Shown here piece by piece: positions 12,601 through 24,779 of a stretch of DNA of 64,000 nucleotides. Numbering within the stretch: the stretch's first letter is position 1; each line of letters starts with the position of its first letter. The position numbers and the translations under genes were made by a program. The stretch is from Struthio camelus (Eukaryota; Chordata; Aves; Struthioniformes; Struthionidae), in contig NC_090956.1 of the NCBI RefSeq assembly GCF_040807025.1, positions 5,878,517-5,942,516 of the forward strand. The letters run 5' to 3'. The notes under the pieces are model-generated. The model saw only the letters and a program-made list of their open reading frames with translations. It searched no databases and was not told the origin of the DNA.

Positions 12601-15600
12601 TCGGGCTTGTGTTCACAGTGGCCAGGGGATGCTGAGCCAATTACAGCACTAACTGCAGTTGTAAAGGGACAACATTTCTAGAAATACCTAATGCAGATGG
12701 CCGTTCTCTTCTAGGAATCAATAACTGGATGCTGACAGGTCGGGCTGCTGTTTACTCCTCCCTCTGCTGTTCGAGGCAATTTAGGGGATCTCTCAGACAT
12801 AAGCAAGGGCCAAACGGCCACACAGTCAGAGATGGGTCCAGCTGCATGGTGGGCGCATGGACAAGCAGCAAAACCACACGAGCTCGTTCTTTGGCCATGC
12901 GCTTTGACATGCCTCTGTGCAAGTGTCTGACTGCAAGCCGAACGAAACAACCAGCGTCCCTGCTCTCATTCTGCATGGGTCTGTTACGGATGCAATCCAC
13001 AGGCTTTAAAATAAGCAACCATGGAAAATCCTGTCTCTGAACATGATGCCTGTCAGATGGGGGAAATTACAGCCAAGGAGCAGATAGGCTATGGAGTGAG
13101 AGCAGTAGGATTATTTATAATCCACCAGCCATTTGGCTACTGAATCCTGCTGTTCAGACAACAGGGACAGAAACCCCCTTCTAGTGCTAGCACTGCTCTT
13201 GATGGTGCCTCAATGTGATATTAGCAGATTGGGGTGGAGAGAGAGGCCAAAGATCAGTCTGGGACGGAGTACCACATGTAATAAGTTGGGATCTTTCTTA
13301 TATCTTTAAACAGAGGAACTGCAGCAAAGAACTCAGTTAATACTTTCTCTCTGTTCCCAACAGCCCCAAAGAGCCAGAAAACTGTGCTGGCACACAGGAA
13401 AGGGCACGGAGGTGCAATCATTGCATCCGACTGCAGCTCTGGCCACACTTGCTCTGGCTTGAAATCTGCCCACCCTTCCTGGTCTTGTTTTCCAAAGTCG
13501 TAAAAATGGGGTAGGACTGTTGCACCGTCTCTTGTTGTGAACATTGCGGCCGAAAGCTCTCGAGACTGTGTAAGTGCTAAGAGTCAGTCACAGACCGCGT
13601 ACAACGCACCCCCTAATTTCGGCATCAGCTTTGCCTCTTAGCAACTTGCACCGAGAGCAGCCTCTGCGTTTAGTGCACGGCTGCAGCACCCTGAGCCCTG
13701 CAACTTGGGGTGAGCTGCCCGGCGGCTGCGCCCCCTGCTTTCCCCCCTGCTCCAGGAAGAGCCGGTGGGTCTCTCTCTCACCCTGTAGCGCTCAACGAGT
13801 TTGAAGCCCACGACGTACTGCAGCTTGCGCAGGCAGATGGGACACGGCTCCAGGGGCCGCAGCAGGGCTTCGTCGAGGCTCAGCGCGCCCTGCATGATGC
13901 ACTGCAGCCAGCGGCAGGTCCCCAGCCCCATCAGGTGGCAGATCTCGTGGCAGGTCACCTTTCGGGAAAGCACAGATTGCAGCAGCACATGGTCATTCAA
14001 GCTTCCTGCTTCCACCACCCCTGCTCCATGAGGTAGAGAGACGGGTTTTACCCAGGCCTGAAATACAAATCCTATGTTGCGAGAAACGTGGGGTGCAGGA
14101 GGTTGCTCGTCCTACCTTACAGCACTGGACCATCTCCAGGGCACTGAACGGCAATGTCCGGTCTCTGCTTTCCTCACTGACTTCGCATAACCGCTCCTTC
14201 CGTGTGAGGGGAGTCAAGCGGCTACCACCAGCCTGGGGGAAATCCCCAGAAAATCTGGCAAAGCTGCAGACTCCTACTTCTGCAAAGAGAGGCAAATATA
14301 AATGAGGCACCGGTCCTCCTGTGACTGCCTCTCACCTCAGGTAGCATGAGAAGAAAGCTGTTGTAGCACAATCCAGTTTAGCACGCTGCACTTGACCGCA
14401 CAGCATGCATCGGGCCGTGCTTCCCATAGGGTTTCTAGCACATCAGGTTCCTTTGCCTAAATCAGCAGCCTGAGCCCTGACTCCCTTAATTTTAAATTGG
14501 AGGAAAAACAAAAAAAAAAAAAGTTCCTCTTATCAAGGAGCTGAATAAAATTTGGAGGATAAGATCTGGCTATTCCAATCTCCCAGGGGAGGCTTTTTGG
14601 TACAATTTTTTCATACTCTGTGTTGGGAGATCGTCAGATGTAAAATCCCACCTTGTCCTGGCAGGAATTTGCTGAATGTGAAGCTCCAGGTCTCACACGG
14701 GTAAAGGTCCAGCAGTGTGAGTCCCAGGACACACAGTGCATCCATGGGCTTGTTGTTCTTCAGGAAATTCAGGATCCCATCTGGTTAAACACAAGAGAGA
14801 TGTTCATTAGAGTGAAGCATCCCTGGGAGGCATGCAAGAGCCAGATTTCCTCCTGCTAACAGAAAAGAGCCTATAATCCAGCCTGCAGGTTGGCAGAGCT
14901 GCTGGACTCAGTATCTTGGATGGAGAATCACTGTTGTATGGTCCGTTCCCTCAAACTGGAGTATGAGCAGACCCGACCTCCTTTGAGGTGATGCTGAACA
15001 CTGAGTTAAACCAAAGGAAAACTAAGGGCAGAGACAAAGATTCCTGTTCTGTTATGGGTGAATTCGGCACTAATCCATGGAGATAAGTGCCTGGAACCGT
15101 AGGAATTTCCCTACAGGCATTCGAGAGCTGGCCTGTAGCAGCCCCATCGCTGCAGCACTGGGTCTTTGCTGAGCACATGCTGCCCCTGGTACCCGGAAAC
15201 CGCTTGTTCCAAAGGGATGTTTGTGCAGCAGGAGTTTGGCAGACGATAAACCCATCTGTCTAGGGATCTGTGTGACACTTGGACCTCGATTTCCTAACAT
15301 GAAAGGCCAGTGAATTCCCCACCTGTGCCACCCAGGCCACTGATTTACTTTGGCTTTGGACAAAAGGTGGGAGAACTCCGGCTACATGAAATCTACAGCC
15401 CTTCCCCTTCCAGCTGATTTAACCACTTTGCAGCACTGGATCTAAACATAATAACACTGATAAGTGCAAACAGTAGGGGAAAATGTGATGAAAGTCATTT
15501 TGTTTTTTATTCTTGTTTCCAGGCTCAAAGTTCTGGGTTTTCCACAGCAACAGGATTTCTCCCTTCTCACTCCCTTCCTCCCCGCTCCCGGCTCCAGCGG

Positions 15601-16253
15601 TGCAGGGATAGGTCAGGCGTTTCCAAAGGCAGCGTTCATGCCAGCGTGCCAAGCTGATGTCTCTGCCAGGCCTTACCTGCGTGCAGCTGCACTCGGTCCG
15701 AGTCCTGGCTGTGGCGGTAGCGGCAGTGAATAGAAGAGATGGGAACAGAGGGAAGGCACTTTACACGGAAGCCCAGGAAGAAAGACTCGACGCAGCTTTG
15801 GAGGGAATCCAGCAGCGAGAGCCCCGCAGGCCCTTCGATTAGGTCTACAAAGAGAAGCTGTATTATCAGTTCCTTGAAGTCAGGGTGAACCATGAGGTCT
15901 GAAGAGGGTTTTCTAGGGCTGGCTGCAGCAACTGGGGAAAAGAAAGGCTGGCTCATTCTGAAGTTAATTGCTTGCTATGGGATGTGGCAGACATGTGGAG
16001 ATGGTTACATAGATATTGAAGGAGAAGCCGGGGCTCTTTCACAGGAGCTGCTCAAGGAATGACTGCTATCTCTCATAACAGAGCAGATCCTCCAGGAAGT
16101 TTTTCTCTGAGATAAGTTGTGCAGAAAGATTAACCTGCAGGGTTGGGGGGGATGTTTGTTTTTCATGAACTGGGAGGGATATTGCAAAGATAAATGTGCT
16201 TTTAAATTACGAGGAGTTCCAGAACTGCTGTTTTGTCCAGCACTGTCTTACCT

Positions 16254-16316
<63 letters not shown>

Positions 16317-16916
16317 CCTATATATATATATATATATATATTTTTATATCTTCATAGCATGTCTCCCCCAAGGGCACACGTGACATTTACAGGAGATGTT
16401 TATTGACTGTTGTCATCATGGCCTGTGACTCTAGATTGGAGGCATGTCAGAGCCTTTGGTATGACAAATTTATTTTTGTTAAGGCAGTTGCCTTTCACAG
16501 GTTAGTCCTTAGAAGAGGCCAATGGGTATTAGTGTGCTCAGCACCACCCACCTCCCTCCCTGTCTTTCCGGGGAGCTCAGTCAAGACACCGTGTTTTCTT
16601 AGCCCACATTACCTATAGGCTGCAGGTAAATGTGCTTTCGATAGAAATTCTGCTTCCTCCTCAGCATGGAGTGGTAGAAAGTTTCAAAGTCCTCAGGGGC
16701 ATCGGGATGGCTGAGGAGCCAATCAAAAGCTGTCCTGATGAGCAGTGTGCAGAAGAGCGTTCTCTGGGGGTTGTAGGCTTCAGAAAGAAACAGCTTCTCC
16801 GCACTGGAAAAAGCTTTGGCGTAGAGCTCCTGCAGGGCTGGGTTGGTGGAGATCAGAGCGTCCTTCAGAGCCCGGGGCCCGAAGCTGAATTCCTGAGCAT
16901 GTTTGCATTGCAGCAT
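9071..16916 (-). CDS. AMZ1: AMZ1, archaemetzincin-1 (archaelysin family metallopeptidase 1), six coding exons
   Basis: This is a putative zinc metallopeptidase of the archaemetzincin family; physiological substrates are poorly known. Coding exons on the minus strand, in transcript order, are 16916-16613, 15844-15677, 14780-14652, 14279-14116, 13958-13782 and 9634-9071. All have GT-AG borders and consistent phase, giving 1506 bases, or 501 residues, close to the roughly 498 of human AMZ1. The start MLQCKHAQEF matches the mammalian start. The catalytic exon carries HEICHLMGLGTC at residues 259-270, then CxxxxC, Met277 and CPIC at 294-297, fitting the archaemetzincin signature HExxHxxGx3Cx4CxM...CxxC. 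Residue 269, where most metzincins have a third zinc-binding His, is Thr. The C-terminal part after the catalytic domain is family-specific, with a basic segment GLRKVLGDKFSSLRRKLS near the end. No signal peptide or membrane segment is evident. The large final intron spans 9635-13781. Confidence 0.95.
9635..13781 (-). other. AMZ1: AMZ1 intron 6 (largest coding intron)
   Basis: This intron of about 4.1 kb lies between the catalytic exon and the C-terminal exon, with GTGAGA and polypyrimidine-CAG borders. Apart from the CpG-rich patch at 10.45-10.68 kb nothing is recognised in it. The 96-residue open frame on the minus strand at 13254-13544 has no resemblance to a known family. Confidence 0.7.
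10450..10680. promoter_or_regulatory. Small CpG-rich patch with a short tandem repeat in AMZ1 intron 6
   Basis: This intronic segment is GC-rich and dense in CpG. It contains two adjacent copies of a roughly 20-bp unit of the form GCGACGGGGG-GCGCTGGGCTCGG at about 10475-10530. No open frame here resembles a known protein. It could be an internal regulatory island or just a GC-biased simple repeat. Confidence 0.35.
13782..13958 (-). CDS. AMZ1: AMZ1 catalytic exon (zinc-binding motif)
   Basis: This 177-base exon codes from VTCHEICHLMGLGTC through ERYR. It carries the HExxH zinc and catalytic residues, the structural Gly, the Met-turn (CIM) and the CPIC pair. The donor is AGG then GTGAGA. The third-ligand position of the metzincin motif reads Thr (codon ACC), not His. 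Confidence 0.95.
16259..16341. repeat. Compound microsatellite (TC)28 then (TA)n, in AMZ1 intron 2
   Basis: A perfect TC dinucleotide run spans 16259-16314. It is followed by a few C and then an uninterrupted TA run from 16319 to about 16341. In the AMZ1 sense direction it reads TA then GA, inside the 768-bp intron between exons 2 and 3. It should be length-polymorphic. The polypurine-polypyrimidine half can adopt triplex structure. Confidence 0.95.
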
Positions 16917-16946
16917 TTTGGAGATACCCACAAGCTGCAGCACTGC
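16613..16946 (-). CDS. AMZ1: AMZ1 first coding exon with short 5' leader
   Basis: The start codon is at 16916-16914, and the open frame continues to KHIYLQPI, where a GTAATG donor follows. The acceptor is inferred at about 16947 (CTCCTCCAG), leaving about 30 bases of 5' UTR; a second AG 12 bases further in is possible. The start is chosen because MLQCKHAQEFSFGPRALKDA aligns with the mammalian N-terminus. An upstream in-frame extension lacks an ATG. Confidence 0.88.
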
Positions 16947-19900
16947 CTGGAGGAGTGGATACAACCATCAGCACGTGGCCTTGCAAAGACCTTTGCTCTC
17001 AGAGCAGTTTGCCCCAAGATCGCAACCATGAGGTTTGACTGGGTGCTAGGCAGTGCTGCGCTTGGAGCTGGCCAGGAGCCCTACACTTTTGAGTGACAGT
17101 AGCTGATGCAAGGTGCTCTACATCTGCATGTCTGTCTGGTTTATGGGCAATGTACCAGTAGATGGTGCTCAAGAATGCATAGCCCCATTATTGCTACCAG
17201 ATATCTAGATTAAAACATATGGTTTGTGGGTGGGTTTTTTTTTTTTTTTGGTGACCCACCCCACAGTCACAATAACATAGCAAATATTCCTGTGTATTTG
17301 CAGTCATCTGGCTGTACTAGCCCTCATGTGTCATTGAAAAGCGGTGTTCCTTTCTGCTTTAGCTAAAACTCAGCGGTGTTGGGTCTCTCAAAGGCACAGA
17401 AATTCAGGGCAGCAGGAAATAAGAGGTAGAACTTGGTCTTTATTTTTAGGGCATGCCATCCAGCAGCCCTAAGCCTAAACTTCTGACTGATCTGACACCA
17501 ATAAAAGCAGCTATGCACTGTTGACAATTCTCTCTAACAGCTTTTAATCCTCGCTCTTAGGTACTGATCCCGGGGCGTCTGCTAGCTCACAGCATTGTCA
17601 TCAGGCTGCAAGATGTGGCCAGCCCGATGTGCAGGTGGGACATGATACGCATGACTTGTGTTTGTTGGTTGTACTTCTCTAGCTAGATATCTATGGGCCC
17701 ACTGCCATCACGTCACTTCATGAGCAACTTCATGTCACACTGTGTTAGCATCAAGAATGCCGGTGATGATGCTAAGTGGTAAATAAAGAGCAAATAAAAG
17801 CCCTCAGCAGAAAGAAATTAATTCATAGCATCCCAGAAATATCCTTTCCAGGGAACTAAGGCCAGCATTTTCCAAAAACCTGCAGAGGTCAGACACCTGA
17901 CCTCTATTTCCCAATGCAATTTATGCACCTATGAAGATCTCAGTGGGTATCTGGGAGAAAGCAGAGAAAGAGAGGAAATGAAGTGCCATAAACCCCTATG
18001 GCTACTGTATGTCTGGGTTTTCCCAAGACATTTGTTTTTTGGCAAGGAGATCATGCCGAGTTGAATTAGAGTATTTTGGAACAGTACTTTGGGCAGGGCC
18101 ACCAGCACTGGCCTCCCGGCTATGAAGACGGTGTATGCGTAGCCCTGACTCCACAACGTATGCCAGGTTGACACTAGAGGATGGCTGACCAGTATATGGA
18201 TATTGCACACACGGTCGCTACGTGCACAATGAATCCAAAGTGTTCTGGAGCATCGTATTTACTGCACTTACTTCCACCCAAAAAATCTATGACCAATATG
18301 GGAGAGTAAGCCAGAAATTGTCTGAAATGCATAAAGAGAAAGCTCTTAGGCTTTTGAATTATGCTGTGGAAAAAAAGTATATGTTGGAAAAATGGACAAC
18401 AAATCTTACTGAGCTTCTTCTTGAGTCTTAGGATCTTGATACAAGTAGCTGCTCCATCACTTTGTATACAGAAAAATGAAAGTACACGTGTACACACACA
18501 CAAGCACTGGGTTTCTGGGAAGGAGTTCTATCTTATGTGAGGCAAGTTAAGCCTAAGAAACCTGACAAGCTTTCTGGCTGCATAAGAAAATCTGTAAGTT
18601 GCTGACCATCACCATTTAAAAACACTAGGCAACCACACGAAAATGACCAAAAAAAAAAGAGGCGAAATAATATTTTTAGAAGGGACGGGTTAAGTCTGTA
18701 ATTTAAGTAGCTCTGCAGCACAGCTCTGCCAAGTCTAGTGGCTCTTGAGAACAGCGATATAATGATGAATTTAATATTTAAAAAATAGTACCAACAGGAT
18801 CCAAATTCTTTCCTCAGTCACGCAGAGATAACTCTGGCAGTTTGTGCCAGAGGAGAAAGATGGCAGCCCAATAAAATTAATATTTAATTTCTTTACATCT
18901 AACCAAGTATCCCTTGGGAAGATACCTGTGTGCATAAGCAGTCCTTACCAAAGACTCATTCTGTATGCTCTTTTTTGGCGCTACCGGTAGGTAGCAAGGG
19001 AGAGGGAATGGATAAGCAGTTTTCTTTTCTTCCCACAAGCTTTGTATTTTGCTAGCATTAACGCCTGACTGCAGACAGCACAGTGGGACCTGAAGTGGTA
19101 CTGGGGGCCTAATCTAATAGTAGTTTAGAAAAGACCTGCAACACTTTCTCAGCCACCTCTTTGTGTTGCCAAATTGCTTCTGTCGATTTTTATAGGTAGA
19201 AACAAGAATTCAGGTGAGGTTGTTTTGCACTTTGTTACCAAAATCTCTGCAGCTCTGACCTGCTTGCAGAGTTAGGAGGGTAAAATAAGATGCATGGCCC
19301 CACTGAAGGCATCAGGAGTTTGGCCATGGGCTTTAGTAGGGCCAAGATTTCACTTATTCTACGTGAACTCGAAATATTGGTGGTATGCAGAACTTATGCA
19401 TGGAAACTATTAGCTATATTAAAATCACTGAGGGTGTGATCTGGCTGTCTGCTACTTCCAAGGAAATCAAGGACAGCTTTTGCAGACTCATCCAGTACTT
19501 TGCAGAACTGTCCTAGGAAAGTCGCCATGATGGTCCAGGCTGAGACTCATCTTGTCAGAGAAGATCTCTGAGAAGTGCAAGCCGCTTTCGCCAGCACTTC
19601 CTGGTAAGTAAGCACAGTGTGGGTACGCGGGAGGAGGAGTTGGTTGGAAAATGAATAGATTTTTCTTTTCTAAATGGGAAGTAGAGAAGAGTGGATGCAT
19701 GCGACAGTGAATACAATGAGCGCACAGTCTGTTGGCGTATGTTCCCCCGGGCTCTCTCAAGGAATATAGTGTGTACCCAAAGCTGTGGGATATACGTTGT
19801 TTCCCAAGGCTTCCTAAAAGAGAACATTCACCCCATAGCAGCTTTCCCCAGCTAAGAGCACAGGCGTGCTGCGAGCATCCACCAAGCCCAAAAACGTCCA

Positions 19901-21167
19901 TGATTACACTTAGTAGTTTAAAACCTCAAGTAGAGGATTTCACTTGTAATGCATTGTCTGAAGTTACCTCCCTCTCCTGGACTCCCTAGTTTTGCCTCAG
20001 ATAGACTAGCTACAACCCATTACATCCTCCAAACCCCAAATGATCACTTTTATTTGAGAAAATCTTCTCAAATACTTCACTAGAGAAAATTAACGTTTCA
20101 GAAAATTTTTATGGACACCATTAGCAGTTTAAAAAAATGTTTTACAACATTAACTATAGCAGATATTATTTGCACCTGATCTAATACATGGATATACTAT
20201 GTCATTAACTGAAGTGGTGCAAAAGGGCATTGTAATTTTCAGCTTGTGTGTCAAGGACGCGGCGTGTAATGCTCTGATGCAATGCCTCAGCAAGGAATGA
20301 CACACGAGCTTAGACAGGCAACTGTTTTTCCTCAGTGTTTAAAATGCCAAAGTGGTGATGCTGAAGTGAAAGCACCAATGCATCCTTGTGCCCCTCAGGT
20401 ATACAGGAAGGAGAAACCATAAAGTGAAAAAAAAAAAGAAAAGTAAAGGTGCAAGGGGGAACTAAAAAACAAATATAAAATACACCGAATCAACAGTAAA
20501 GCTTCCTAAAACAAGCTAGGTAGATTCATAATCCTTAAAGCAAAAACAAACAAGCAAGAAAAAATTTTTTTTAGTTTTTCAGGCCTCTTGCTTAAAGACA
20601 AAGCATGGAATTTTACTAATGAGTCCTGCAGAAGAGAGAGGAAGCCTTAAAGGCCAGTAACTTGTAGCTGAACTTGAGGAAATCCTCAAAATAAGCAATG
20701 CCAATTTAAAGATCTGCAAATGAAGACACTCGCCACTTCCACTCCATTCTCTATTCTTACCACTTTTAAAAAGCATCCTATTTCCAGTTTGAATTTTATT
20801 ATTGCAACTTGCAGCCAGTTGCTTATATTATACCTTTTCCAAAACAAAGAGCACCCTGTTATCGGACGCTACGAAAGGGCTATGCCGATCTCTGTGGTAC
20901 AAAAGATGAGGCTGTGCCATTGAGGCAACCCCCAGCGTCCCAGTGGGGCATGGATGGGGCCACCCTGTGCCGGGAATCCCAAAGGGACGGGAACTAAGCC
21001 GGACACTTGTCCCTCCGGGCGGCATGCCAGGGTGCACACGCTGCACCGCTCCAGCCGTGACCCAGGACAGGTATTTTTTCCAGGCTCAGACCATCACAGC
21101 TGAGCAGTCAGTATACTGCCTTTGTTACAGTAACCGTAAAGGACTTTATATGCAATTCAAGTTACTC

Positions 21168-21270
21168 ATAAATTATTCTCTTTGCAAATTAGGCACCTAT
21201 AAATTATTCTCTGTAATTGAAAATTACCTATGAATTATTCTTTTTGTAATTCACAGATATGTCATTTATT
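21168..21270. repeat. AT-rich tandem repeat, 31-bp period, about three copies
   Basis: Copies beginning ATAAATTATTCTC, ATAAATTATTCTC and ATGAATTATTC start at 21168, 21199 and 21230, exactly 31 bp apart. The last copy diverges. It lies within AMZ1 intron 1 and has no evident function. Confidence 0.8.
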
Positions 21271-21509
21271 CTCTGTTATATTGACATCACTTTCTTGGAT
21301 AGATCTGCCCGGGGCTGACAGTAACAGTGTCATGCTCCAAATCCAGGGCAATATTATACAGTATCACGCGAGTTCATGGGGATATTCTGACATGACAGAA
21401 ACGGTCCTCAGTAAACAAATCCCGTGTAGTACTGGTCCAGAAAAGGATAACAAGTGTATAGCAGTTTTATTTGGTATTTTCTGGAATCTGGCCCTAACAT
21501 TGTATATTT

Positions 21510-21512
<3 letters not shown>

Positions 21513-21548
<36 letters not shown>
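21513..21548. repeat. (GT)18 microsatellite
   Basis: A perfect GT run of 36 bases in AMZ1 intron 1. It is probably polymorphic in length. Confidence 0.97.
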
Positions 21549-21551
<3 letters not shown>

Positions 21552-23819
21552 TTAAGCTGGTTATTCTGAAGCTGTTTATTTTATAAGTCAACTTGTAAGT
21601 CATTTCTAACTCTGTCTCTCTCATACACACTGCAGACCACAGATGCATAGAAGGAGTGTTAATTTGGCTTCTTTCCCCTCTCAAATCTTATGAAGTATTT
21701 GGAGACAGATTCATTTAACTGGGCTCTTTGGATATCAGAGGGACATCAGCCAAGTCTGTTAAAACTGATTCATTGCTTAAATTAGGCTCTGTACTGTAAA
21801 TAAGCAGTGATAGTGCAGAAAATTCATAGCCCGTCAACCTAAATGAAAAGCCCAGAGCAAACATTACAAGCATTAGCTAATTATCAATAAATGCCCTAGT
21901 TACTTAATAGCTCCTTTCCTGAGATCTGCAAGTGCTATCTGCTACTGCTACTTTTAGATCATTTGCTCCTCCCCTCACAGGTGATAGCCTGAAAGCAATT
22001 TTCTCAGTTTGTTGACCTATATGGAAAAAGATTTTTCTTGACTAAAAGTTCAGCTCACATTGGGTAAGAAAGTCCAGTGCAATGGGAGAAAGAGAGGACG
22101 TTCAGACGTGGGAGCATTTAACTCTGGTACAAGTAAAATTCTCGTTACTCAAGCTCCTTCCTCAAGGACCTAAACATAGTCATTTGCACAAATTGACGCT
22201 TTGCATTAACTTTGCATTAAGAGACTTTGCATTACACGGCCACAGAGCAATGAATCAGATCTTTGTGTGTTCCAGACCATAAAATTAGATAAGATCCTTC
22301 TGGCCTCAGGTACCGCCAGATCCCAATAATATTTATGTGTAATGTCTCTAGAATATCTTTGTGACACTGAAGCAGATGCTTTGTGTGGTCTCTCTGGGAA
22401 TGAGTCATTGCTGGAGCTGTGGAAACCTTCAGGGATTCACACATGCATTTACTAGGAAGGCAATCTACCTGCAACCATGATTGATATGTTATTGCCTTTA
22501 AGGCTCAGTCCTGGAAGTTCAGTCTCGCATGAATCGTTCTCATACATTTACTTGGACAAGTCAGCCGGACAACTCATAAGCAGACAGGTTTGCAGGATTA
22601 AAGACTAGATTTGTAAAGGTCATTATGTACCTAAGATGGAGACAGATGTCTGCAGGGTTTTAAAAAACACCTATACATCCACTTTCCCCCGATGCTGTTT
22701 GATGTTCAAGGCTGCTCTCTTCAATTTGCCCTTCTTCATATGAATATGTATTAAGGATATACATTATCCATAGTCGCAGTCTTCCATCCTAAAGATTTTA
22801 CATATTCTATGCTCATACATAATGCTACTATTTTTTACAGTGCCTTCTATTTGAGGATCTCCAAGAGCCATACAAACATTAGTGAAGTGATCTGTGCTAC
22901 CCTCCGGAAAGTAAGATGAATGTATATGCCTTTCCCCCTCCTCCCACTCACCGCCCATTTATTCATCATTTTTAGAGGCATGTAACTTTGTCTGTTCATT
23001 GTAGCCCGATCAAACACTTCTTAGTACTCCTTCCATGCACATGTGCGATGGCTGCATTCTTTTTCCCTTGTTCTTACAGGAAGCAAACCTGCGTGATCTA
23101 CCGGCTATTTCATGCGCGCTGGATAACCAGGAGCCAAAAGCACCCAGAAGTGGAGAGCAGCACCTACCAGTACTATACAACAGACAGAGCCCTGCAGAGA
23201 TACCCAGGCTCAAATTATCCACAGCTCTGGGCACTTTTCTCTTCATCATACTTGTCTAGACAGACTAAATGGTTTCTGCAAGACAACCCCAGTCTTAGCC
23301 AGGAAAGGAACTGCAGTTTCCATATAGATGAATGCACGAACAGGTATGGCTATGGTTAGAAATTCCCTCGAGCACAGACATTATAAAAGTCGTTGCTCAT
23401 GCAGCATAAATGCACTGTAATGCTGTACCTTTTCCTGAGGAACCAAAGACTATGTGCTGCCGCCACACAGGGCATGTTTACGTCCACTTTACCGCCAAGG
23501 AGAGCGAGGGGGCACCAGGGTAACGTCACTGCCAGGGAGCCACAAATGCAGCACGGCCTGGGGCAAGCCAGACCCCAACACTATGATTTCTTAATGGCTA
23601 CATATATATATCCTAACCATTAGACAGCACTGCCAGCCTAAGGGCTTATTTGGTAAGAGGCATGTTCTGAAAATGCTGCAGAAGTGGGTCCTGCTCCAGG
23701 GACGCCCGGACCTGCCTGGCCCTGCTGATTTGGGAATGAGGCAGGCAACCCCGCACTGCCAGGGGGACCCCACAGGTGAGTGGGCAGGGAAGGGATGGGT
23801 CTTCCAGCACCGGGGGAGG

Positions 23820-24775
23820 AGACACCGTGCGTGCCCCCAGCACCCAAGCCCTGGGGAGACGGCACCGCACGCAGCTCCAGCACCCCAGGAGCAGGACCCT
23901 CAGCACCCCGGAGAGGTGGCACCAAGCAGGACTCCCAGCACCCAGGACAGGATGCACTGAGCATGGACTCTGCCACCCAGTGAGGATGCCCCAGCACCCT
24001 GGGAGGATGCCCTGAGTGGGACCCCCAGCACCCCAGGATGAATGCCCCAAGCACAGATCCCCAACAGGTGGGGAGGGTGCCCTGAGCACCCCAGGATGAA
24101 TGCCCCGAGCATGGACCCCCAGCACCCGGGGATGGATGCCCCCCAGCACCCCGGGATGGATGTCCCAAGCACAGGCCCCAGCACCCGGGGAGGATGCCCC
24201 AAGTGGGACCCCCAGCACCCGAGGACAGATGCCCCGAGCACGAACCCCGCCAGCACCCCGGGATGGATGCCCCGAGCACGGGCCCCCAGCACCCGGGGAC
24301 GATGCTCCCCAGCACCCCAGCAGGATGCCCTGAGTGGGACCCCCAGCACCCCGGGATGGATGCCCCGAGCACGGGCCCCCAGCACCCGGGGACGATGCTC
24401 CCCAGCACCCCAGCAGGATGCCCTGAGTGGGACCCCCAGCACCCCGGGATGGATGCCCCGAGCACGGACCCCCAGCACCCGGGGACGATGCCCCGCAACA
24501 CCCCAGCAGGATGCCCCGAGCACGGACCCCCAGCACCCGAGGACAGATGCCCCGAGCACGGACCCCGCCAGCACCCCGAGATGGATGCCCCGAGCACAGG
24601 CCCCCAGCACCCGGGGACGGTGCTCCCCAGCACCCGGGGACGGATGCCCCGAGCACGGACCGCCAGCACCCGGGGACGATGCCCCCCAACACCCCGGGGA
24701 GGATGCTCCGAGCACGGACCCCGGCACCCCGCGGAGGAAGCCCCGAGCGGCACCCTCAGCAGCCGGGGAGGCTGC
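23820..24775. repeat. GC-rich minisatellite with 93-bp higher-order period
   Basis: Nearly 1 kb is built from two kinds of unit, about 35 bp (core GATGCCCCGAGCACGG followed by CCCCCAGCACCCGGGGAC) and about 23-24 bp (core GATGCTCCCCAGCACCC). In the centre they form a higher-order unit whose starts at 24301, 24394 and 24487 are exactly 93 bp apart. The copies are nearly identical there and decay towards the left end. Because 93 is a multiple of three and the unit lacks stop codons in several frames, long open frames appear on both strands (up to 545 codons on the minus strand). These are by-products and not genes. The array begins only about 50-100 bp inside AMZ1 intron 1, downstream of the exon 1 donor. 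Confidence 0.93.
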
Positions 24776-24779
24776 CCGC

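Noticed and set aside
13254-13544. A 96-codon minus-strand frame in AMZ1 intron 6
   Set aside because: No resemblance to AMZ1 or another family. The catalytic exon joins the C-terminal exon in phase without it.
22245-22320. A possible old LINE tail ('gataagatccttctggcctcag')
   Set aside because: It resembles the 3' end of CR1/L3-like elements over some 20 bases only, with no further match on either side.
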